Below, piece by piece: positions 52,289-61,561 of a stretch of 64,000 nt of DNA; the stretch's first letter is position 1; the number at the start of each line of letters is the position of its first letter. Origin of the DNA: Streptantibioticus_C sp963761325 (GTDB lineage: Bacteria; Actinomycetota; Actinomycetes; Streptomycetales; Streptomycetaceae); NCBI GenBank assembly GCA_963761325.1, contig CAVXGZ010000002.1:310001-374000 (forward strand). Reading direction: 5' to 3'. The notes under the pieces were generated by a model. The model had not been told where the DNA came from. It searched no databases and saw only the letters and a program-made list of their open reading frames with translations. The position numbers and the translations under genes were made by a program.

Positions 52289-54721
52289 GTGCGTTCATCC
52301 GGGCAAGGAGCCGCCGCGCCGCCGCTGGAGCGGCCGGCCACCGAGGCGGCGGCGCGCTCCGCGGTGTCCGGCGGCGCGCGGCAGGACGCGCACTGGACGC
52401 TCGCGCCGCACTTCGTCCTGCGGCACGCCGGGCTGCCCTTCGACTGGGTCGAGTCGCTGGGCGCTCCGCGGTCGGTGCTGGACGCCTGCGAGGCCGTGCT
52501 GGACGTCGAGGACGAACTCGCCGTACTGCTGGGGGAGTCGGCGCCCGAGGCGGTGCGCACTCTCACCCGCGGCGGCCACCCGCCGGTGCCCGCCCGGGCC
52601 CGCGCCGCGGTGGCGCGTTGGCGGGCCGCCTTCGACCGGCTGGCCGACGAGCAGGCCGCCCACCTGCCGGCGCTGCGGGAACGGCTGCGCCGGCTGGCGG
52701 CCGACCCGCGCTTCCGTGACGCCGTCTTCACCTCCAACCCCGGTATGTACGACGGGATGCTCAACGCCGCCCCGGCGCCCGCACAGGTGCCCGACACCGC
52801 CAAGCACCGCCGGGTGGAACGCCAGCTCTACACCTACCTGCAGCGCTTCTGCGCGAAGAACGAGACGGCGAGCGCCTACGGCCCGATGGGGTACGGACAG
52901 GTGACCGACACGGCGGCCGGCCTCAGCGTGGAGCGGTCAGGGCCGCCGGTCCGCCGGGCCTTCCTCGCGCACTGGGCGGTCACCGAACTCGCCCGCGCCG
53001 TCGCCCGCGACAAGGCGCTCGCCCCGCACATCCCGCTGCGCGCCGGCCTGCTGGCCCGCCGCGACGGCGACACCGTGGCCGTGGAGGGACAGCCGGAGCC
53101 GCTGCGGCCCGGAGCCGAGGCCATCGGCCTGTTCGCCGCCCTGCAGGACGGACCCGCCGGCCTGGCCGTGCTCGCCGACCGCTCCGGGCTGACCGCCCGC
53201 AAGGTGCTCGCCGCGCTCCGCCCGCTGCTGGCGACCGGCGCGGTGGTCCGCGTGCTGGACGTGCCCGGCGAGAGCGTCGACGCGCTGGCCGGACTGCGCC
53301 GCGCGGTCGCCGCCCTGCCGGCCGGCGCGGCCCGCGAGGAGTGGCTCGCCCACCTCGACCGGCTGGCCGCCGAGTGCGAGGCGTTCGCGCGGGCGGCCCG
53401 ATCCGACGGCCCCGACGGCGCGGACACCGCGGACGTCGAGTTGCGGCGCGCCGCGCTGGCCGCCCTGGAGGGCACCTTCACCGCGCTGACCGGGGTGGCC
53501 GCCCGGCGCGGCGCCGGCGCGGTCTACGCGGACCGGCTGGTGCTGTTCGAGGAGGCCGCCTCGCCGTTCCGGCTCACCGTGGGCCGGCGGACCGCCGACG
53601 AACTCGCCCGGCTGCTCGGCCCGGCCCTGGAGGTCTCGGCCGCGTTCGGCGACCAGGTGCAGGACGGCCACCGCGCGCGGATGGCCGCCCTCGTCGAGAC
53701 GGCCGGCGGCTCGCTCGGCTTCCACGACTACGCGGTGCTGGCCCGCCCCGAGCACCAGGAGGGCAGCCGCTTCTCCCCGGTCGTGCCGGTCGTCGTGCCC
53801 GCCGGGGACGGCGAGCCGGTCCGGCTCGACGCCGGCGCCCTGGGCACCGCCCGGCCCGGACCGCGCTACGCGCTGCCCGACGTCTGCCTCGCCATGGCCG
53901 GCCCGCAGGAGGCCGCCGCCGGCGGTTGGCGGATCGTGCTCGCCCGGGTCCACCACCACCTGCTGCTCAGCGGCTGGCTCGCCACCTTCCACCCCGAGCC
54001 CGGGGAGTTCGACCGGGTGGCCGGCGACTGGCTGGCCGGCGACGGCCGCGATCTGGTCGCACTCGCCACCAGCCGCCGCAACAAGGGCTTCTACCGGTTC
54101 CCCGGACCGCGGCTGGTCATCAACGCCACCGACCCGGAGGGCCGCGAGGACAACCTGCTCGCCGCCGACTGCACGGTCGGCCTGCGCGACGGCCGCCCGG
54201 TGCTGCTCGACGCCGACGGCCGGGCCCGCGAGCTGTACCCCATGCTCAACGACCTCACCACCTACCCGCCGTTCGCCGCCCTGTCGGCGCCCTCGGTGCT
54301 GCACGCGCCGGTCCGCGGCGGCTCCCGGCACCTGGGCCGGGTCACCATCGGCGACGTCTGCTACCAGCGGGAGCGCTGGAGGCTCGACGCCGCCGAACTG
54401 CCCGCCGGCGGCCGCGGTCCCGGCTCGCTGCTCGCGCTGCGCCGACTGGTCCGGCGGGCCGGGCTGCCGCGCTTCGTCTTCGCCCGCGTCGAGTCCGAGC
54501 GCAAGCCGGTACTCGTCGACACCGCCTCGCCGTTCGGGGCGGAACTGCTCGGCCACCTGCTCGGCCAGGACGCCGGCGAGGGCCGCGACGTGCTGGCCGA
54601 GGAGATGTACCCCGGTCCCGACGAGCTGTGGCTGCGGGACGAATCCGGCCGCTACACCTGCGAGTTGCGCATGCAGATGACCCGGAGCTCGACGATCCGC
54701 GACCGTGTGGAGGGGCAGTGA
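52289..54721 (+). CDS. PEARL-like LanB homologue 5
   Basis: With the GTG at 52289 (GGGAG six bases upstream) the product is 810 residues. It has FVLRHAGLPFDWVESLG, AKNETASAYGP at 189-199 (Phe-Phe replaced by Ala-Tyr), AVYADRLVLFEEA, LPDVCLAMAG, RRNKGFYRFPG, CYQRERW, KPVLVDTAS and EEMYPGPDELW. No elimination domain follows. An ATG at 52247 overlapping the previous stop is an alternative start but has no ribosome site. The substituted hydrophobic pair suggests altered substrate geometry. It is followed by PEARL 6 with a GTGA overlap. Confidence 0.87.
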   Translation: MRSSGQGAAAPPLERPATEAAARSAVSGGARQDAHWTLAPHFVLRHAGLPFDWVESLGAPRSVLDACEAVLDVEDELAVLLGESAPEAVRTLTRGGHPPVPARARAAVARWRAAFDRLADEQAAHLPALRERLRRLAADPRFRDAVFTSNPGMYDGMLNAAPAPAQVPDTAKHRRVERQLYTYLQRFCAKNETASAYGPMGYGQVTDTAAGLSVERSGPPVRRAFLAHWAVTELARAVARDKALAPHIPLRAGLLARRDGDTVAVEGQPEPLRPGAEAIGLFAALQDGPAGLAVLADRSGLTARKVLAALRPLLATGAVVRVLDVPGESVDALAGLRRAVAALPAGAAREEWLAHLDRLAAECEAFARAARSDGPDGADTADVELRRAALAALEGTFTALTGVAARRGAGAVYADRLVLFEEAASPFRLTVGRRTADELARLLGPALEVSAAFGDQVQDGHRARMAALVETAGGSLGFHDYAVLARPEHQEGSRFSPVVPVVVPAGDGEPVRLDAGALGTARPGPRYALPDVCLAMAGPQEAAAGGWRIVLARVHHHLLLSGWLATFHPEPGEFDRVAGDWLAGDGRDLVALATSRRNKGFYRFPGPRLVINATDPEGREDNLLAADCTVGLRDGRPVLLDADGRARELYPMLNDLTTYPPFAALSAPSVLHAPVRGGSRHLGRVTIGDVCYQRERWRLDAAELPAGGRGPGSLLALRRLVRRAGLPRFVFARVESERKPVLVDTASPFGAELLGHLLGQDAGEGRDVLAEEMYPGPDELWLRDESGRYTCELRMQMTRSSTIRDRVEGQ

Positions 54722-57141
54722 CGATCACCACCGAGACGTCGGCGCAGCCGGGTGCGGGCCGCCGGCCCCAGGACGTCGTCGTCGAGGGCACGGTGCGCTT
54801 CGGCGCCGGCCGGCTGCGCTGGGAGCTGATGCCCTGGTCGATGCTGCGCACCCCCGGCTTCCCGGTCGACGCGCTGGCCTCGCTCGCCGACCCCGGACTG
54901 CTCGACGCCGACGACCGGTCGGCCGCCCTGCGCGACGAACGCGACGCGGTCCGGGAGGAGTTCCTGCGCGACGAGCCGGCCGGCCTGACCGGCACGCTCC
55001 GCCGCGACGTGCGGCGCGCGGTGGCCGCCGGCCTGCCGGTGGGCGCGGCCGAGGCGACCGCCTGGGCCGCGGCGGCCGGCGACCGGCCCGCGTTCCCCGG
55101 CCGCTGGAACGCCCTGCTGGGCCGGGTGGCCGCCGCGGAGGCCGAGGCGTCCGGGCGGTGGGCGCAGGCCCAGGAGCGGGCCACCAGGCGGCTGTCGGCG
55201 ATCTGCGCCGACCCGCGCCTGCAGCACGCCGTCTTCCTGTCCAGCCAGAGCTTCTACCAGCACGGGCTGACCCGGGTCACCGCGCTCGGCACCCGGGAGC
55301 CGGACAAGCGCGACCGCAAGGCGCTGGCCACCGCGGCCCGCTACCTGCGCCGGCTGTCGGTGCGCTGCGAGCAGACCTCGTTCTTCGGACCGACCCACTT
55401 CGTCCACCTCGACCCGGAGGCCGGACCGGCCCTGTCGCTCGGCGAACCCGGCCCCGAGCGGGTCTTCGCCGAACCCGGCATCTGGCTGCTCGACCTGCTC
55501 GCCCGGGCCGGCTACGCGACCGGGCCGGCCGAGGAGCGCCGGCCCCGCCGCCACCCGCTCTTCCGGCTCGGGGACGGCCGGCTGGTCAGCGCGCTCGACG
55601 GGCGGTTCAAGCGGGCGAGCGAGCCCGCGCTGCGGCTGTGGCGGGAGCTGGACGGCGAACGCACCCTGCCGCAGGCGTGCGCGGCGGCCGGGCTGCCGGA
55701 GTCCGAGGGACCCGCCCTGCTCGCCGCGCTCGGCCCCACCGTCATCCGGCAGATCCCGCTGGCCAGCCACGAGATGGACCCGCTGGCCCGGCTGGTGGCC
55801 GCCGAACCCGACCCGGCCGGACCGGCCCACCGCATGGCCGAGGCCACCGCCGCGTTCGCCGCCGCGCCCTGGCCGCAGCGGCGCACCGCCTTCGCCGAGG
55901 CGGAGGCGGTCGCCATCGCCATGGGCGCCGAGACGCGCCGCGGCGAGGGCAGCCACTACGCGGACCGCTACGTGCTGCACGAGGAGCGCGCCCATCCGCT
56001 CAGCGCCCGCACCGTGCTGGGCGGCGCCGCGGTGCGCGGGCTGCGCTCGGCGCTGGACGCCGTGCTGCCGCTGTCGTTCCTCGGCGCGCTGCTGGACCGC
56101 GAGGACGCCCGGGAGGCGTTGCGCGCGGCGACCGGCGGCCGGCCGGTGCCGCTGGCCCGCGCCGGATCGCTCGACCTGCCGGTCGTCACCCGCCGCGCGG
56201 ACGCGCTGCGGGCCGACCTGGCCGCACTGGTCACCGGGCGCACCGGGTCGGGCGGCAGCGCGAACCTCACCGCGGCCGACATCGCCGCCCTGGTGGAGCG
56301 GCACGCGCCCCGGCCGGACCCGGACGACCTGTACGCCACCCTGGCCGGGCCCGACCTGATGGCGGCCGGCCCGTGGGAGTCGGCGACCTGGGTGCTCAGC
56401 GAACTGCACGACGACGGCTCCTACGTGGCCGGCGCCGTGACCCGGCTGCACCCCGAAGGGGCCGCGCTGCGCGCCGACTTCGAGCGCCGGGTGGTCGAGG
56501 TGATCGACCCGGCCGCGATGGCCGCGGTGATCTCCCGGCGCCGCAACAAGTTCCTGGTGCCCGAGATGCCGGGGCTGGGCGTGGAGGTCGGCGGCTTCTC
56601 CACCAAGCCGCGCTCGCGCACCGTCGGGGTGAGCGAGGTGGACATCGACGGCGACGGCACCGCGGTGCTGGTCGGCGGGCGCCGGCTGCGCCTGTACAGC
56701 GGCGACATCCCGTCGGCGGTGCACCGCGCGCTGGCCGTGCCGGCGCTCAACCCGGTCCCGGTCGACACCGGGGCGTTCACCCCGCGGATCGTGATCGACG
56801 GCGTCGTGGTGCAGCGGGCCCGCTGGCGGCTGGAGATCCCGGGAGCGCTGCGCGGCGAGCGGGGCTGGGCCGCCGCCCAGCGGATGCGCCGGGAAGCCGG
56901 CCTGCCCCGGCGGGTGTTCGTCCGGCACCCGGCCGAACCCAAGCCGCTGTTCGTGGACTTCGCCGACCCGTACGCCGTCGCCGACCTGATGAGGCTGCCC
57001 GGCGGGCGGATCGCGGCCGGCGAGATGCTGCCCGACTACCCCGACCTGTGGTGGCGGCCCGAAGGCGGCGCGGTCTGCGCGGAGTTGCGCACCAGCTGCC
57101 TGGTGCGCTGGGACTTCGGCCCGGCGGACACCGGGCGGTGA
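54718..57141 (+). CDS. PEARL-like LanB homologue 6 (divergent)
   Basis: The 807-residue protein has the same overall plan (MLRTPGFPVDALASL, GSHYADRYVLHEER, RRNKFLVPE, KPLFVDFAD, GEMLPDYPDLWW). However, the signature AKNETxSFFGP of the other five is VRCEQTSFFGP at 215-225, so the Lys-Asn pair is changed to Cys-Glu. QRERW reads QRARW. It is the most divergent of the set and may use another amino acid, bind the extended scaffold, or have lost activity. The GTG start overlaps the PEARL 5 stop (GTGA), and a GGAGGGG site precedes it. Confidence 0.85.
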   Translation: MTITTETSAQPGAGRRPQDVVVEGTVRFGAGRLRWELMPWSMLRTPGFPVDALASLADPGLLDADDRSAALRDERDAVREEFLRDEPAGLTGTLRRDVRRAVAAGLPVGAAEATAWAAAAGDRPAFPGRWNALLGRVAAAEAEASGRWAQAQERATRRLSAICADPRLQHAVFLSSQSFYQHGLTRVTALGTREPDKRDRKALATAARYLRRLSVRCEQTSFFGPTHFVHLDPEAGPALSLGEPGPERVFAEPGIWLLDLLARAGYATGPAEERRPRRHPLFRLGDGRLVSALDGRFKRASEPALRLWRELDGERTLPQACAAAGLPESEGPALLAALGPTVIRQIPLASHEMDPLARLVAAEPDPAGPAHRMAEATAAFAAAPWPQRRTAFAEAEAVAIAMGAETRRGEGSHYADRYVLHEERAHPLSARTVLGGAAVRGLRSALDAVLPLSFLGALLDREDAREALRAATGGRPVPLARAGSLDLPVVTRRADALRADLAALVTGRTGSGGSANLTAADIAALVERHAPRPDPDDLYATLAGPDLMAAGPWESATWVLSELHDDGSYVAGAVTRLHPEGAALRADFERRVVEVIDPAAMAAVISRRRNKFLVPEMPGLGVEVGGFSTKPRSRTVGVSEVDIDGDGTAVLVGGRRLRLYSGDIPSAVHRALAVPALNPVPVDTGAFTPRIVIDGVVVQRARWRLEIPGALRGERGWAAAQRMRREAGLPRRVFVRHPAEPKPLFVDFADPYAVADLMRLPGGRIAAGEMLPDYPDLWWRPEGGAVCAELRTSCLVRWDFGPADTGR

Positions 57142-57195
57142 ACCGGGCCGTCGAACCGGGCGGTCGAACGGGAGAGCACCGGGCATGAACCGGGC
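57140..57195 (+). repeat. Short direct repeats GAACCGGGC
   Basis: Three copies of GAACCGGGC (57140, 57153, 57187) and a truncated GAACGGG (57166) lie in the 75-base gap between PEARL 6 and the MFS gene. They may be simple slippage repeats; no function is evident. Confidence 0.5.
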
Positions 57196-57216
57196 AACGA
57201 GAAGAGGAAGGACCGT

Positions 57217-58476
57217 ATGAGCACCGACGCGCCGCCGCACACCCGTGAGGGCGAGCCCGCCGCCACCGGCATGGCCCGCTACCGGCGGCTGTTCGCCGTC
57301 CCCGGCGCGCTGCGGATGTCGCTGGCCGCGTTCGTCGGCCGGCTGCCCAGCGGCATGTTCGGCCTGGTGCTGGTGATCGCCATCGCGCGCAGCAGCTCCT
57401 ACACCGATGCCGGTGCCGCGGCGGCCTGTTACGCGATCGGGGTCGGCGTCTCCGGGCCGGTGCGCGGGCGGGCCGTGGACCGGCGCGGCGCCCGCCGGGT
57501 GCTGCTGACCACCGGCGTCGGCCAGTCCGTCGCGACGTTCGGCCTGCTGTTCGCGCTCACCGGCCGCGGCACGCTCGCGTCGTGGGGGATACCGCCGCAG
57601 GCCGTGGTGCTGGCGCTCTCCCTCGTGGTGGGTGCGCTGCTGCCGCCGATCGGCCCGGTGATGCGGACGATGTGGCGCCGCGCGCTGGACGACGACGGGC
57701 TGCGCTCGGCCGCCTTCGCCCTGGAGTCGGTCGTCGTCGACGGCGTCTACATCATCGGCCCGTCCGCGGTCGCGCTGCTGCTCGCGCTGGGCAACGCCAC
57801 CCTCGCCCTGGCGGTCACCGCGGTGTTCACCGCGGCCGGCTGCCTGGTCCTCGGCTCGGCGCCCGCGGTGCGGCGGTGGCAGACCTCGCAGGGCGCCGCG
57901 CGCGACTGGCTCGGTCCGCTGCGGGTCGCTCCGGTGCGCTGGATGCTGCCGGTCGGGCTGCTGGCCACCGGCAGCATCAGCGGCGCCGAGGTCGCCCTGC
58001 TGGCCACCGCCGGCACCCAGGGCCACTCCGACGTCGGCGGCCTGCTGATCGCCGCGTTCTCGGTGGGCAGCGTCTTCGGCGGTCTCGCCTACGGGGCGCT
58101 CAAGCTGCGCGGCACCAGTTCGCAGCATCTCGGCGTGGTGCTCGCCGTTCTGGCGGCCGGTTACGCGGCGGCCTCGTGGATCAGCAGCCTGTGGGGGCTC
58201 GCGGTGCTCTTCGCGGTCGCCGGGCTCGCGCTGGCCCCGATGATGACCGCCCAGTTCACGGCGATGGAGGAGGTGGCCCCGGAGGACGCCATGACCGAGT
58301 CCTTCGCGTGGCTGAACGCCCTCGGGCAGGGCGGCGGCGCGCTGGCGTCGGCGCTGGCCGGTTCCATGGCCTCTTCCGGCCATCCGGGCCGGGGTTTCCT
58401 GGTGTCGGCGGCGATGTCCGCGATCGCGGCGCTGCTGACCATCGCGGTGCGGGCGGCGCGGAAGACGGCCGCTTAG
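57217..58476 (+). CDS. MFS transporter of the PEARL cluster
   Basis: The 419-residue protein has a short polar N-terminus and 12 predicted helices, starting AVPGALRMSLAAFVGRLPSGMFGLVLVIAIA, with RAVDRRGARRVLLTTG as motif A. It resembles the streptomycete MFS carriers often found in RiPP and amino-acid-derived product clusters. A strong AAGGA site precedes the ATG. It ends the + strand arm of the cluster and probably exports the mature small product. The substrate is unknown. Confidence 0.85.
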   Translation: MSTDAPPHTREGEPAATGMARYRRLFAVPGALRMSLAAFVGRLPSGMFGLVLVIAIARSSSYTDAGAAAACYAIGVGVSGPVRGRAVDRRGARRVLLTTGVGQSVATFGLLFALTGRGTLASWGIPPQAVVLALSLVVGALLPPIGPVMRTMWRRALDDDGLRSAAFALESVVVDGVYIIGPSAVALLLALGNATLALAVTAVFTAAGCLVLGSAPAVRRWQTSQGAARDWLGPLRVAPVRWMLPVGLLATGSISGAEVALLATAGTQGHSDVGGLLIAAFSVGSVFGGLAYGALKLRGTSSQHLGVVLAVLAAGYAAASWISSLWGLAVLFAVAGLALAPMMTAQFTAMEEVAPEDAMTESFAWLNALGQGGGALASALAGSMASSGHPGRGFLVSAAMSAIAALLTIAVRAARKTAA

Positions 58477-58791
58477 GGCCATTTGAGGCTTTCCCGAACA
58501 CCTGTGCCGTGCCAGGATTCCGGTGCGGTCCGGGCGTGCCCGTGCGGAACCGGAAGTGATCCGTCCATGTCTGGGGGATTTCGCGGCCCGCGCCCGGCCG
58601 GTTTCCGCCGGAAATCCGGTGTGTAAGCACCGGTCTACTCCAATCCGGGTCGTGCGAACGGCCCGTTCGCGGCGGCCACCTGCGATTCGTGACCTGCTCC
58701 TGCCAAGAAGATCCGGACGGATGGCCCCCGCTTAACCTGACCCTATGATTTTTGCCGGGGCCAGACAGGCTGGTCTGTAACGGGGGAAGCG
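58477..58791. other. 315-base intergenic region, no gene seen
   Basis: The region between the MFS gene and the response regulator holds no supported reading frame and no clear terminator hairpin. It must contain the response regulator promoter. A TATGAT sequence at 58744, 48 bases before the start codon, is a candidate -10 element, but no good -35 partner is visible. Confidence 0.45.
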
Positions 58792-59397
58792 ATGATCCGG
58801 ATACTCATTGCCGAGGACATGCACATGTTGCGACGTGCGCTGGTCACCCTGCTGGAACTGGAAGACGATATGGAAGTCGTCGCCGAGCTGTCGTCGGGAA
58901 ACGAGATCGTTCCGGCGGCGCAGGTGGTACGGCCGGACATCGCCATCCTCGACGTCGATCTGCCCGGCACGGACGGAATCACCGCCGCGCAGGCGTTGTA
59001 CACCGCGGTCCCCGAATGCCGGACGCTCATCCTCACCAGCCTGGGCCGTCCGGGAAATCTGCGGCGCGCGCTCGCCGCCCACGCCTCCGGGTTCCTTCTC
59101 AAGGACGCCGAGCCGGCCCAACTCGCCACCGCCATCCGCTCGGTGATGGCCGGCGGCCGTCCCATCGACCCGCAGCTCGCGCTCGCCGCGCTGGACAGCG
59201 ACGCCTGTCCGCTGACCGAGCGCGAGGTGGAGGTGCTGCGGCTGGCCGGCGACGGGGCGGAGCCCGCCGAGATCGCCGAGCGGCTCTACCTGTCGGCCGG
59301 AACCGTACGCAACTATCTGACGACGGTCGTGTCCAAACTCAACGCGCGTAACCGGGTGGATGCCATCCGTATCGCCCGGGAAGCGGGCTGGGTGTAG
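58792..59397 (+). CDS. NarL/LuxR-family response regulator
   Basis: The 201-residue protein has a receiver domain (ILIAEDMHMLRRALVTLLE with the acidic pair, VRPDIAILDVDLPGTDG with the phospho-acceptor Asp near 54, LILTSLG, and FLLKDA with the conserved Lys). A C-terminal LuxR helix-turn-helix follows (LTEREVEVLRLAGDGAEPAEIAERLYLSAGTV-type, DNA contact by TVRNYLTTVVSKL). All phosphotransfer residues are present. It is convergent with the tandem histidine kinase gene (4-base gap), which is the obvious partner. Confidence 0.93.
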   Translation: MIRILIAEDMHMLRRALVTLLELEDDMEVVAELSSGNEIVPAAQVVRPDIAILDVDLPGTDGITAAQALYTAVPECRTLILTSLGRPGNLRRALAAHASGFLLKDAEPAQLATAIRSVMAGGRPIDPQLALAALDSDACPLTEREVEVLRLAGDGAEPAEIAERLYLSAGTVRNYLTTVVSKLNARNRVDAIRIAREAGWV

Positions 59398-59401
59398 CCG
59401 T

Positions 59402-61366
59402 TCAGCTGCTGGGGGGCCGGTAGTTGCGGGCGACGTTGCGGACATCGGTCAGCGCGTTGCGGGCGGTGTTGAAGACCTCGGCGACCTCCTGCCGCGCGGC
59501 GGCGACGTCCCCCGGCAGCAGGCGGTCGGCGCGCTCGCACCGCACCGCGATCGCGGAGAGGCTGTAGTCGAGCAGGTCGTGCAGGACGCCGGAGAAGCGC
59601 AGCCGCTCGGCGGTCACCGCGTGCCGGGACAACTCGGCGCGGGACTGGTGGACCTCGGCGATGACGTCCTTGAGCCGGGAGAGCCCGAAGACCACCAGCC
59701 CGGTCATCGGGGTCATCAGCCCGGTGTAGACGATCGGGACCGCCGTCGTCTCCCCGAGGTGGATGCGCAGCAGGATGGTGCCCGCGGTCGCGGCGCTGAA
59801 GACCAGCCAGCGGCCCCGGCGCGGCAGCACCAGCAGCCCGGTGCCGGCCACCAGCCCCGAGGTGCCCAGCCAGGTGTCCTTGAGGTAGACGTACGGGACG
59901 AAGGCCACCGCGGTCTGCAGGGCGAGCGTCAGGTAGCGGTGGCGCAGCGGGAACCGGCGGATGATCCGCGGGAAGGTCTGCCGCAGTTGCAGGCCCAGCG
60001 CCACCACGATGAAGAGCGTCCCGCTCAGCAGGTACGGCAGGGCCAGCCGGTAGGTGTACATGAAACTGACGCCCTGCAGCAGGTAGCCGAGGAAGGCGCC
60101 GAGGGTCAGCAGCGTCGCGGTGCGGGGGGCCAGGGTCGGGCGGTGCCGGGCGGACTCCCGCCGGCCGTCCGCGGTGCGCGGGGCCTCGCTCCGCCGCGGC
60201 GCGGCCTCGACCGGGATGCGGGAGGTGATGTGGAAGCAGCTGTCGTGGTAGAGGGTGTCGAGCGTGCCGCCCAGCCGGGTGACCCGGGTGGTGAGGCTGC
60301 GGATGCCGCTGCCGTTGTGGTCGGAGCGCGGCGGGGTGAGCGCGCCGTCGTTGGTGATGCTCAGCTCTATGTGCTCGTCGGTGCGGGTGGTGGTGATGGC
60401 GCAGTGCTCGGCCTTGCTGTGCCGCAGCGTGTTCGTCAGCGCCTCGCGCAGCACGGTGGCCAGCACGGTGTCGGCGCCCGGGTCCAGCGGCGCGGGATCG
60501 AGGTCGAGGGTGACGTGGATGCCGGTGGAGGCGAGCATGGTGTACGCGTCCCGGGCCTCGTCGGCCAGCGACATCTGGCGGTAGCCGCGGGCCACCGTGC
60601 GCACGTCGACGAGGGCCTGGCGCGCGGTGTCCAGGATCTCGCGCAGCTCCTGCTTGGCGCGGGTGACGCTCACCGAGACCAGCCGGTCGGCCAGTTCGCA
60701 CTTGACCGCGATCGTGGAGAGGCTGTAGCCGAGCAGGTCGTGCAGGTCGCCGGAGAAGCGCAGCCGCTCGGTGGTGACCGCGAGCCGGGTCAGCTCGGCC
60801 CGCGAGTGGTGCACCTCGGCCACCAGTTCGGTCAGCCGGGACAGCGCGAAGATCACCAGGGCGTTGAGGAAGAACTCGATGGTCAGGTAGACGACGTTCC
60901 ACTCGATCCCGAGCAGGTAGATCGCCGTCTGGCTGCAGGCGACCACCACGGCGAAGGCGGGCCAGGCGAACCGGCGGGGCAGGGTGAGCAGGACGGATCC
61001 GGCGAGCAGCGGCACCAGGCCCAGCAGCGCCTGGCCGAAGATCGGCAGGGTGGCCAGGGTCAGCAGCGCCTGCAGCCCCAGCGTCCAGTAGCGGGTGCCC
61101 GGCGACAGGAGTACCAGTTGGGGGAAGGAGTGGCACAACTGCGTCGCCAGCGCACCGATGAAGCACACCGCGGCGATGGTGAGTTTCCAGGGCGAGGAGC
61201 TCTCGGCGAGGACGTAGGGGGCGTCGATGCCACAGAAGCCGACCACGACGGCCGCGGTCCCGGCCACCGCCAGGCGCACCGGCAGGTCGTCTCTTAAGGA
61301 GCGAAGCGATTCCGATGTCGCCTCGAAAGTGGCGAATCTCAAGCTGTCCCCCGAGCAGTTGATCAT
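59402..61366 (-). CDS. Tandem histidine kinase: full unit fused to a second unit without ATPase domain
   Basis: The 654-residue protein contains two NarX/DesK-type sensor kinases in one chain. Unit 1 has about five to six membrane helices (31-175), a dimerisation/phosphoacceptor helix with H209 (FSGDLHDLLGYSL), and an ATPase domain with N-box REALTNTLRHS near 307-317 and a glycine-rich NGSGIRSL. Unit 2 repeats the membrane part (about 415-565) and the phosphoacceptor helix with H596 (FSGVLHDLLDYSL), but ends 58 residues later without any ATPase domain. The two units are obviously related. The second histidine could only be phosphorylated by unit 1 or by another kinase. It is convergent with the response regulator. 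Confidence 0.85.
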   Translation of the reverse strand: MINCSGDSLRFATFEATSESLRSLRDDLPVRLAVAGTAAVVVGFCGIDAPYVLAESSSPWKLTIAAVCFIGALATQLCHSFPQLVLLSPGTRYWTLGLQALLTLATLPIFGQALLGLVPLLAGSVLLTLPRRFAWPAFAVVVACSQTAIYLLGIEWNVVYLTIEFFLNALVIFALSRLTELVAEVHHSRAELTRLAVTTERLRFSGDLHDLLGYSLSTIAVKCELADRLVSVSVTRAKQELREILDTARQALVDVRTVARGYRQMSLADEARDAYTMLASTGIHVTLDLDPAPLDPGADTVLATVLREALTNTLRHSKAEHCAITTTRTDEHIELSITNDGALTPPRSDHNGSGIRSLTTRVTRLGGTLDTLYHDSCFHITSRIPVEAAPRRSEAPRTADGRRESARHRPTLAPRTATLLTLGAFLGYLLQGVSFMYTYRLALPYLLSGTLFIVVALGLQLRQTFPRIIRRFPLRHRYLTLALQTAVAFVPYVYLKDTWLGTSGLVAGTGLLVLPRRGRWLVFSAATAGTILLRIHLGETTAVPIVYTGLMTPMTGLVVFGLSRLKDVIAEVHQSRAELSRHAVTAERLRFSGVLHDLLDYSLSAIAVRCERADRLLPGDVAAARQEVAEVFNTARNALTDVRNVARNYRPPSS

Positions 61367-61561
61367 TCGTCAGCGAACTGGCCAAGGTGCGCTCTTGCAA
61401 TGTACCCGAGGGTCGAGCAGTGCTACGAGGGCGCTCGTTTCGTCCGCACCCGGCCGGCAGCGCTCAGGGCGGAATCTACGCGCGCTGCCGCCGACGTACA
61501 AGGGGAGGGCTGTACGCCGGCGGCAGCGCTGGCCCGACCTCCGGATGCGGAGGCCGGGGTG

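Noticed and set aside
34803..57141. Reading the six LanB-like genes as a lanthipeptide or thiopeptide cluster
   Set aside because: No elimination domain, no LanC or cycloaddition enzyme in the window, and the co-encoded peptide has no Cys or Thr and no Ser in its last 28 residues.
57140..57195. GAACCGGGC repeats as a CRISPR-like array
   Set aside because: Units are only 9 bases, spacing is irregular and 4-20 bases long, and no cas genes are present.
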